DNA of 44,297 nt. Origin: CAZVEV01 sp964625865 (GTDB lineage: Bacteria; Planctomycetota; Phycisphaerae; SM23-33). Positions 1-6,838 of this stretch are shown here, piece by piece (position 1 is the stretch's first letter; the number at the start of each line of letters is the position of its first letter). A model generated the notes under the pieces. The model had not been told where the DNA came from, made no database searches, and saw only the letters and a program-made list of their open reading frames with translations. The DNA lies in NCBI GenBank assembly GCA_964625865.1, contig CAZVEV010000013.1, forward strand, positions 1-44,297, read 5' to 3'. The position numbers and the translations under genes are program-made.

Positions 1-315
1 TGCTTCTATCGCGGCCGCATCCCCCCATCTGTTACCCTCATTTGAACCACGCCTATTTTCGTAGCAGTCACCTTCTATGAAGCCGGGTCTGTCAAGGCGG
101 AGTTTCTACGATCGATTGGTCCAACCTTCTATTCGAGATCACGTGACTGCGCGTTAATGCGTTGACCGTCACGGTCCCATTCAACTGCTGCGATGACGCC
201 CATTCTATTCAACAGGATCTACGTCCCAGGTGACTGGACGAGCTGTCATCGTGCCAATCGACGGCGAACTCTGCATTCCCGATCATAACGAGGACACCTT
301 TCCGGTATCCGTAAT
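1..315. other. Stretch without a recognisable gene
   Basis: No reading frame here has a credible start, Shine-Dalgarno sequence and protein family. The short frames covering the right part overlap the IS110 relic in other frames and look like by-products. The stretch directly follows the 3' end of that relic, so it may include decayed insertion-sequence flank, but I see no terminal repeat that would prove it. Confidence 0.5.
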
Positions 316-627
316 CTACGCTGCTTCTGTTGCCGGCGGCATACGCCAGGACGTTCCGTCACGCAGCATCGCCCAAGCCGTGACCAGTAGCCGTCGGGCC
401 ACCGCCACAATCGCGATACGAGAGCGCTTCTTACTCCCGCCGCGAACACGCTCGTAGATCGACGGGCCGATCTCAAAGACGATCCGCTGGGGGGCCTGCC
501 GCACAATCACCTGGTGGATGACCATGGGCGCCGTCTTGATCTTCTCGTACTGTGCCTCGCGCGTCTCGCTGTCGTAATGACACGCTACGCTCTTGAACTT
601 TCCCAGGTCCAGTGCGAGAATCTTCAT
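316..627 (-). pseudogene. IS110-family transposase, internally deleted relic
   Basis: The 103-residue frame begins like an IS110 transposase (MKILALDLGKFKSVACHYDS), with the first catalytic-type Asp at residue 7 and a Glu at 52 in VFEIGPS. It then jumps at about residue 57 straight into the C-terminal helix of the same family (AIVAVARRLLVTAWAMLRDG, residues 72-91). Full IS110 transposases are about 300-400 residues, so the rest of the DEDD domain and most of the Transposase_20 domain are missing. The junction is in frame and the start keeps a good Shine-Dalgarno sequence (AAGGAGA). A product might be made but could not be catalytically complete. Family assignment rests on the two conserved ends. 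Confidence 0.75.
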
Positions 628-850
628 TGTCGGGTCTCCTTACGCGTCAGCAGGTTCTGGGCGATCCACGCGATCAGCCCGTTAAGATTGGGACTATGAT
701 CCCGTATACAACCGCTGACCGGGACACCCGGCTTACATAGTTTCTATTTCGGGTTTCATGCGCGACAGGCAGCGTTGGACGGGTGGAGGCGGCCTGTGGC
801 GGACCGGTGATCCTTGGCGTTGGTTTGAACGGGTGAAAGGAACGAGGGCT

Positions 851-1900
851 ATGAAGAGAAGGATGCTGTTCGGCAGTCTGTGTCCGATGGCGGTGGTCGT
901 GATGGGTGTTTCCGTTATCTCGGCGGCAGTGGAGAGCACCGCAGTGCCAGGCAGAGGGCGGCCGCAGCCGCACAAGGCGGCGACCGTCATGAAGAAGCCG
1001 GTCAAGGAGTTGCAGGCGGCTTTTCGGGCTCTCCGGTTCGGCATGTTTATTCATTACAACATGGCGACCTACAAGAACACGCAATGGGTCGCGGGCTACC
1101 ACAGCCCGGCAGACTTCAACCCCGGGGGCAAGATTGACACGGATGCCTGGGCAGACGCGGCGGTCTCGGCGGGCATGACCTATGGCGTGCTGACGGTTAA
1201 GCACGTGGCAGGGTTCTGTCTGTGGGACAGCAAGCATACGACATATGACGTGATGCATCCTGATTGTCCCTACAAGCAGGATCTTGTGGCGCAGTTCGTC
1301 AAGTCGTTCAAGAGCCGAAAGCTGAAAGTGGGGCTCTATTACTGCTGGCGGCATCCGGGATTCGATGCCGGAAAGAACAAGGGCAAGTACAAGGTCTTGC
1401 CGCCGGAATGCGACCCGGCGAAACACACTCTGGAAGAGCAGATCACGTTCCAGAAGAAGCAGATAGCGGAGTTGATCGCGAAGTACCCGGATGTGTTCTA
1501 CATTTGGAATGACGCGCTCGACGAGAAGATCATGAAGGCGGAGGAGGCAAAGGCGTTTGTGCGGAGCCTGGGGCCGGGCATCCTTGCCAGTTCCAACTGG
1601 TGGGACTGGGGCAGGAAAGGAACGCCGTTCGTGGATATTGCGGTCAAGGAAGTGCGTCATTTCCCGCAAGACAACAAGGCCCCGGGCGAAACCTGCTGGA
1701 AACTGGAGCAGAAGTGGTTCTGGCAGGAGGGGTTTCGTTCCGGCAGCGCAAAGAGCGTTATGAGTCACATGGCCAAAGCACATGCCCGAAACTCGAACTT
1801 CCTGCTTAACGTCGGCCCGGACAAGAACGGCAGGATCATCGAGTCAAGCGTCAAGACCCTGGCGGAGATCGGGAAACTGTGGAAAGACTCGACCAAGTGA
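851..1900 (+). CDS. GH29-type alpha-L-fucosidase-like protein, secreted
   Basis: The 349-residue product resembles family GH29, which releases alpha-L-fucose from glycans. Visible landmarks are FGMFIHYN (63-70), KHVAGFCLWDS (117-127), the strand YIWND with Asp221 as candidate nucleophile, and the C-terminal block NFLLNVGPDKNG (316-327), which is typical of the family. Residues 1-25 form a Sec signal peptide. I chose the ATG at 851 rather than one 93 nt upstream because it directly precedes that signal peptide and has AAAGGA at a suitable distance. The protein is shorter than many GH29 enzymes and lacks an added C-terminal beta domain. FIHYN replaces the usual FIHWG, so it may be a divergent subfamily; substrate is inferred. 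No operon partner lies on the same strand. Confidence 0.8.
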   Translation: MKRRMLFGSLCPMAVVVMGVSVISAAVESTAVPGRGRPQPHKAATVMKKPVKELQAAFRALRFGMFIHYNMATYKNTQWVAGYHSPADFNPGGKIDTDAWADAAVSAGMTYGVLTVKHVAGFCLWDSKHTTYDVMHPDCPYKQDLVAQFVKSFKSRKLKVGLYYCWRHPGFDAGKNKGKYKVLPPECDPAKHTLEEQITFQKKQIAELIAKYPDVFYIWNDALDEKIMKAEEAKAFVRSLGPGILASSNWWDWGRKGTPFVDIAVKEVRHFPQDNKAPGETCWKLEQKWFWQEGFRSGSAKSVMSHMAKAHARNSNFLLNVGPDKNGRIIESSVKTLAEIGKLWKDSTK

Positions 1901-1907
1901 ACAAGGA

Positions 1908-2010
1908 AATAGGGGACTGGCTCGCTCGCAGGCCGCAGGCGGAGGACGTGCCTGTATCCGCTTTCGACGCCGACCCATGGTAGGACATGAAGTGGTGACT
2001 GCCCCCTACT
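1908..2010. repeat. REP-like element with inverted AATAGGGGAC ends
   Basis: Between two convergent genes, AAATAGGGGACTGG on the plus strand faces GTGACTGCCCCCTACT, whose reverse complement is a variant of the same motif. The AATAGGGGACAGTCAC form recurs at 4891-4906. Elements with such ends are typically small non-coding palindromic repeats mobilised in trans. The match is imperfect and the interior shows no gene. Confidence 0.45.
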
Positions 2011-2046
2011 CTTGAGTGAGAACGACCCACCGGGAAGGCCGTATTC

Positions 2047-4833
2047 TCATCTTTCTGTCTTTGTCAAGACATAGGAGAGGTCGGTGAGTTCGTTTCCCGA
2101 TTCGTCCAGCACGTGCACGCTGGCGGCCCAACCGCCCCACGCCTGCGTGACCTTCAGCAACAACTTGTTACGGCCAGCCTTCAGCTTCACCGGGACCTTG
2201 TCACCCTTGGAGACGTGGCCGCGGTGTGCCAGCTTGGCATGAATCCGTTCATCGTTGAGCCAAGCCACCACGCCGTCATCCGAACCGATCCCTAGCACGG
2301 CGTCCCGGGCCACGGGTGAATGGATCCAGGTCAGGGCATAGAACGCCGCGTTCCTGCCGTCGCCGAAGTCAAGAACGAAGGGCGAGGTCGGTTGCAGGGC
2401 CGCGGGCCGTTCCTGCTTCCGCCATGCGATGCGTTTACCGCCCTTGCCGACATAGGTCTTGGCCAGGTCGATCGGCTCGGTTTCAGGGGGAAGGACCGTG
2501 TCTTTGGTTCCGTCGCCCCGGTTCTCGAACGGACCCAACGTCCACCAGCGAGAGACGGAGGGAAACAGGCGTCGAGTCCTCTCCACGCTCGCCGGTATCC
2601 CGTTCCACACCAGTGTTGCGGTGGCCTTGAGCGTCATATAGGACAGCTCACGCCCCAGGGGGACCTTAAGGCGCCACGTCGTGACGGCGTCCTTCGTGGG
2701 CGTCACCACGAGCGGTGTCGGCTCGCCCGGTGACAGGCCTGATCTCACAGGGGATACGGCCAGTGCGATCTGACCTTTCAACGCGTCGGCGTGCCCGCTT
2801 GATACGCGTGCGGTCAGGACGACGTGCCCCGGTTCGGTCGCTGGTTCGGCCTTGAGCCGCAGGCCCAGCCCCAGGATGTCGGCCACGGCCAGCGCGGCTC
2901 GTGCCTTGTCCGGACAACCGGCGATATCTTTCGCAACTGTCTCCAGGCGTGTCCGGTAATGCGCCAGGGCCCTGGTCTGTGCGTCCCGGTCCTTGGTGGC
3001 GCAGGCGAGCATCGCCTTGCGCAGAGCAAGCAATGACCGCGGGGCCTGATCGCCCAATCGCCAAGCCGCGTGGTACAGCCGAAACGTCTCCTCCGTCGGC
3101 AGGAACCGCGTGCGACCCGGCGGTCCCGGACGGGTGGCGTCTGGCCGGCCGGCCCGATGGACGTCCGGGAACAGGGTGAAGCCGTGATAGGTGCCCTTGG
3201 ACAGAACGCACCATGGCTTGGACAGCAGTCTCTCGCGTGTCTTCGGCTTGACCGGAATCGTAGTGCGGTGGGTTTGCATTTCAGCCCCACGGCCGGTTCT
3301 GAGCGTGACCTCAATGGCCTGCCTGGCGAGGCGAATCGTCATTCCTATGGTCCGGTCGCCACGGGTTGCGGCGTTCAGGAAAGCGGGCGTAAACGTCTCG
3401 GTCGTCTTGGGCAGGCCGATGGTCGCCCCGTCCAGCAGCAGGCCGGCCCGCTTGGGCTGTCCAATGTGCTCGATCATGATATCGAGATGTTCCTGGTCGA
3501 CGTTGGACTTCCTGCCGTCCTTGCGTTTGCCTGTGCCGCCGACTCCGAAACCCAGCCCGGCCTTGCCCCAATCGCCCGAGTACTTGCCGGCCCGTGAGAA
3601 GTCAATAACGCAGCCCACCGTCGGTTCGTCCACGCCACGTGCTACCGGCCCCACCATCGCGGGCGTCTTCGCATAGACCGGCCAGTCCATGACGAGGGGA
3701 TCATCGGTTGCAGGCTTGTCCTTGAGGAGGAGATTCACGTTCTTCTGCGCGTAACGCGCCCAGTTGGGATACCCATAGGACCAGAGCGTGTCGCCTTCCT
3801 GCTCGAAGCCCCAGTCCACCCAGTGGAACGTGTTGCGGCGTTCGGCGACCCAGGCCTTCCAGGCCCCGTTGAGATTCTTCACATCAAAGATCGTGGGCAT
3901 GAGACGCCTGTCGAACCCGGCCTTCGAGGTGGTCGGGTCCCGGGCCATTCGCTCATGGAGCCAGACCCGGTGGCGCATCTGGCGATCCAGATCCGACCAC
4001 AGGAACTGCATCCAGAGCTGGTACACGTCCGGCTTGTAGCCCATGCCGTCCTTGCCCAGCCAGAACTGCTCGGCTTCCACGAAGTCCTTGCGCAGATACG
4101 CCAGCCCGGAATCGGTGTGGTTGTTGCCGGCCACCCGGTCGAGAACCATCACCGTCAACTGCTTGCTCGCCGGATCGTATACGTGTTGTTCCAGGGCGTG
4201 CGTGATGCCCTCGAAGAACCACACGGGCAGGTCGTCGGCCGCGCGACCCGTCAGGGCCATCTGAAAGGCGTGGAGGTTCTCGTGCATCACCAGGCCCCGT
4301 TTGTGCGCCCGAAGTCCGCCCCCGGGGTAGTTGTAGGCGACCTTGTTTGAGTGGAGGGTGACCCCCCCGCCGCCGCCACGCCAACCAACACCGCCGACGT
4401 CAATATCACTGGCCTTCTTCAGGCGTTCCAGGTTCCTGGAGAACGAAAGAGCGATCCGGGTCGTGTCCGAGCCGGCCGGCGCACCGCCGAAGATCCAGAC
4501 ACAGTGCGGATAGGCCAGCTCGGCCATCGTAAGGTAGTCCCGCGACTGCTTCTCGTCGACCTCCGACCGCAGAGCGAAGTGCTGACTCACATACCAGGTA
4601 TACCCGGGGATACTCTTGACCTTGGGTGCCGAAAAGGTCTTTGGCAGTTGCTGACCCACATTGACGATGGTGATGTCCACGGCCGTAGAGGTACGTCCGT
4701 TCACAATGACCTTGGCCGGCGTCTCTGAAGGTGGCGGCACGGCCGCGTTCCCCGGGGGGCCCTGACCCGCGAAGACCATCCCGATCACCAATAACAGGAG
4801 CGCGCGGTTCGTCCGATTCCTACTCTGATTCAT
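2047..4833 (-). CDS. Secreted HExxH metallopeptidase-like protein with C-terminal binding domain
   Basis: The 928-residue protein starts with a signal peptide (hydrophobic core 11-22, cleavage near AAVPP). The N-terminal third contains HENLH (184-188) followed by WFFEGITHALE, giving His184, His188 and Glu208 as candidate zinc ligands and Glu185 as catalytic base. This is a gluzincin-like layout, similar to peptidase MA-like domains. The middle of the protein is unassigned. The last 150 residues (from WWTLGPFENRGDG) contain GSDDGVVAWLNDERIH, which resembles PA14-type or sugar-binding beta domains of planctomycete surface proteins. AAAGGG lies just before the ATG. It converges with the GH29 gene. 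Peptidase activity is inferred from the motif only; the substrate is unknown. Confidence 0.65.
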   Translation of the reverse strand: MNQSRNRTNRALLLLVIGMVFAGQGPPGNAAVPPPSETPAKVIVNGRTSTAVDITIVNVGQQLPKTFSAPKVKSIPGYTWYVSQHFALRSEVDEKQSRDYLTMAELAYPHCVWIFGGAPAGSDTTRIALSFSRNLERLKKASDIDVGGVGWRGGGGGVTLHSNKVAYNYPGGGLRAHKRGLVMHENLHAFQMALTGRAADDLPVWFFEGITHALEQHVYDPASKQLTVMVLDRVAGNNHTDSGLAYLRKDFVEAEQFWLGKDGMGYKPDVYQLWMQFLWSDLDRQMRHRVWLHERMARDPTTSKAGFDRRLMPTIFDVKNLNGAWKAWVAERRNTFHWVDWGFEQEGDTLWSYGYPNWARYAQKNVNLLLKDKPATDDPLVMDWPVYAKTPAMVGPVARGVDEPTVGCVIDFSRAGKYSGDWGKAGLGFGVGGTGKRKDGRKSNVDQEHLDIMIEHIGQPKRAGLLLDGATIGLPKTTETFTPAFLNAATRGDRTIGMTIRLARQAIEVTLRTGRGAEMQTHRTTIPVKPKTRERLLSKPWCVLSKGTYHGFTLFPDVHRAGRPDATRPGPPGRTRFLPTEETFRLYHAAWRLGDQAPRSLLALRKAMLACATKDRDAQTRALAHYRTRLETVAKDIAGCPDKARAALAVADILGLGLRLKAEPATEPGHVVLTARVSSGHADALKGQIALAVSPVRSGLSPGEPTPLVVTPTKDAVTTWRLKVPLGRELSYMTLKATATLVWNGIPASVERTRRLFPSVSRWWTLGPFENRGDGTKDTVLPPETEPIDLAKTYVGKGGKRIAWRKQERPAALQPTSPFVLDFGDGRNAAFYALTWIHSPVARDAVLGIGSDDGVVAWLNDERIHAKLAHRGHVSKGDKVPVKLKAGRNKLLLKVTQAWGGWAASVHVLDESGNELTDLSYVLTKTER

Positions 4834-4890
4834 AGTCGTCCCTTTGGATTCCGCCGTACTATAGTAACAGCAGGGAATAGAAACTAGGAC

Positions 4891-5057
4891 AATAGGGGAC
4901 AGTCACGAATGGCACTTCCTTAAGCCCGAAATGGCGGGATTCCGCAGATTCACCTCAACCGTAGTACCTGCGATGATAACGCCTTGAGTCTGGTCGTCAT
5001 TTCGACTCAACCGCGGGAATCGCCTTAAGGAAGTGCCATTCGGGACAGACACCTATT
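4891..5057. repeat. Inverted-repeat element with 19-bp perfect arms
   Basis: A perfect 19-bp inverted repeat (core GAATGGCACTTCCTTAAG) occupies 4906-4924 and 5024-5042, about 100 bp apart. Outside it, each arm starts with an AATAGG motif: AATAGGGGACAGTCAC on the left and AATAGGTGTCTGTCCC on the right. The interior has no coding potential. The layout suits a MITE- or REP-like element. The right end provides the TAG stop codon of the lipoprotein gene ending at 5053. Confidence 0.7.
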
Positions 5058-5904
5058 TTGGACTGGCGTGTTGCTCGAGGGCACTGTGAAACATCGCCCG
5101 GTCGAACCGTTCGTTGGGGAACACCTCGTCAAACAGTGTAATGCCCATGGGGGCGTCGAGTCCCGTCTTGCGGAACGCGGCCCCGGCCTCAAGCCAGGAA
5201 TCGACGTCGGCTCGGGTCAGCATGTCCAGGCGCCGGCGGCGCCTGGCGGCGACCTGTGCGTCATAGTGTTCGTCGGTGTACAGTCCATCGTCGACCACCA
5301 GTGACAGGACGACGTTGAAGCCGTTGACATCCTCGCCGAGAACCTTCTCGAACGAGGCCTCCCACGCCGCGATTTCCTGCCTGGAAATGCTCTCCATCCT
5401 GCGCAGGAGACGTTGGGCGGTGTCCGGAATCAGGTTGCCCTGTGCGTCGTAGAGGACACTCATCTTCTGAAGGAGGCACGCGGCGAAACCCTCTCGCGTC
5501 ATCTTGCCACCCACCGGTATCTCTTCACTCGCCATGGCCAGGCCCAGTGCCCCTCGGTTCAGGCCACTGCCCGGGCGAGTGACGAAACCTCTGTCGAAGG
5601 ACTCGCCCACAACCTCGACAACCTTTGTGGACCATCGGGAGTGGTCGGCGGCACTGGTCGCCATGCGTTTCTGCATGACAGGTGACAGCGCCGCCTTGCC
5701 GCTTGCATCGCGGATGAACCCCGAGTCGAAGCGCCCACAGGACGGCTCGAGCGTCCGCAGCCGCGTCGCAGCCGCCTGTTGCGACGTGTCGCCTGCGTTC
5801 TTGGTTGCCTCGTCCCCGTCCGGGGCGTTGCCCTCGCATCCCCACGTCAGAAGCAACAGGCCACAGAGCCCGGTCGCTGCCGCGATCCTGAAACGATCAC
5901 TCAT
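5053..5904 (-). CDS. Lipoprotein of unknown function
   Basis: This is a 283-residue predicted lipoprotein. The N-terminus has a hydrophobic stretch ending in LLLLTWGC, an imperfect but credible lipobox with Cys23 as the lipidated residue. The start at 5904 has AGGAG seven bases upstream, whereas the longer in-frame start lies inside the neighbouring gene. The mature part is charged and mostly helical, and I recognise no family. Its leader and upstream region are nearly the same as those of the next gene upstream (5973-6380), although the mature domains are unrelated by eye. The stop codon lies in the AATAGG end of the adjacent repeat. Probably anchored in a membrane facing the periplasm. Confidence 0.6.
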   Translation of the reverse strand: MSDRFRIAAATGLCGLLLLTWGCEGNAPDGDEATKNAGDTSQQAAATRLRTLEPSCGRFDSGFIRDASGKAALSPVMQKRMATSAADHSRWSTKVVEVVGESFDRGFVTRPGSGLNRGALGLAMASEEIPVGGKMTREGFAACLLQKMSVLYDAQGNLIPDTAQRLLRRMESISRQEIAAWEASFEKVLGEDVNGFNVVLSLVVDDGLYTDEHYDAQVAARRRRRLDMLTRADVDSWLEAGAAFRKTGLDAPMGITLFDEVFPNERFDRAMFHSALEQHASPK

Positions 5905-5972
5905 GCTATTCTCCTGCCTCAATCCGTTCGATCGGCCGCGAGAGAGACCAGGCCTACCTACGAGCCTGGACC

Positions 5973-6380
5973 TCAACGAGCGTCTATCTTCCACTGACCA
6001 TCCTCATTGACAACCGGCAGCGCAATCGATTCTTTTCCCTTGTGGGATATCGACACCTTGCCCCTTTCCTTGTCCCCGGTGAACGTGAAGGCGAACTCGT
6101 CGAGTGTGTAATCGCCATACATCCTCTTCAGATTGCCTTGAGCTTCCTTGAGGTTGCTCTCCCAGTCCCCCTGCTCGACGTCCTCGCGAATCCGCTTCGA
6201 GTAGGCGTTCCTGAAGCCGTTGAGGTCGGAAGCCTTCACCGCACTCAACACCGCAATTACGGGGGCGTCTTCCCGCGGCACGTTGTCTTGTTGCCGAGGC
6301 GCCTCGTCTCCGCATCCCCACGTCACAAGCAGCAGACCCCACAGCCCGGCTACTGCCGCGGTCCTGAAACGATCGATCAT
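5973..6380 (-). CDS. Small lipoprotein, DUF4878/NTF2-like fold suspected
   Basis: The 135-residue protein has a lipoprotein leader ending in LLLVTWGC, then a compact domain of about 105 residues. The pattern PVIAVLSAVKASDLNGF, followed later by YTLDEFAFTFTGDKERGKVSIS and ending in DGQWKIDAR, resembles small NTF2-like/DUF4878 domains that close with a 'WKI' strand. AGGAG lies ahead of the ATG at 6380. It is 68 nt upstream of the other lipoprotein gene on the same strand and shares its leader almost word for word, so the two are probably co-transcribed. Family assignment is tentative. Confidence 0.6.
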   Translation of the reverse strand: MIDRFRTAAVAGLWGLLLVTWGCGDEAPRQQDNVPREDAPVIAVLSAVKASDLNGFRNAYSKRIREDVEQGDWESNLKEAQGNLKRMYGDYTLDEFAFTFTGDKERGKVSISHKGKESIALPVVNEDGQWKIDAR

Positions 6381-6603
6381 GGTGTTCTCCTGTCTCAATC
6401 CGGACTCAATCGGGACGGCTATTATCGTCTTCCGTGATGGAAGAGCCAACAACAGATGGTTGACCGGCCCGGAATTCGGGCTAATCCGGGGACGCTAATC
6501 CGGATTACCATGACAACACCCTAGCGCCTCAGCCAGACCCCGTCAAACAACAACCGTATGGTGGCCCCGGATTACCCAGTAGACGGGCTTCATCCATCTT
6601 TGC

Positions 6604-6819
6604 CAGGAACGCATAGGCGGCCGTAACGACGTTCGAGGGGACCAGAACGGTCTGATCGGGGTTCGCACCAGCGGCGAGATCTCCCTGGGCACGCTCGATC
6701 TCAAGGCAGGCGCCCACGTGTTGAGAGCCACCGTCATCGGCCGCAACGCCGCGGTGAAAGACAGGTTCGGCGCCGGCAGCTACCTCTTCGGCATCGATTA
6801 CCTGCGACTGCAGAAGTAG
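6604..6819 (+). pseudogene. C-terminal relic of a DUF2961-like/carbohydrate-binding protein
   Basis: An open frame without a usable start runs to a TAG at 6817. It encodes SGEISLGTLDLKAGAHVLRA followed by a VIGRNAAVKDRFG stretch and finally YLFGIDYLRLQK. This strand order and the closing FGxDYLxL match the end of DUF2961-type and related glycan-binding domains. Upstream, an in-frame stop at 6580 and no start indicate that only the last 65-70 codons survive. The rest of 6381-6838 holds no other gene; a 12-bp palindrome TAATCCGGATTA lies near 6500. Confidence 0.45.
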
Positions 6820-6838
6820 GCGTGATGGAGTCAGAGCC

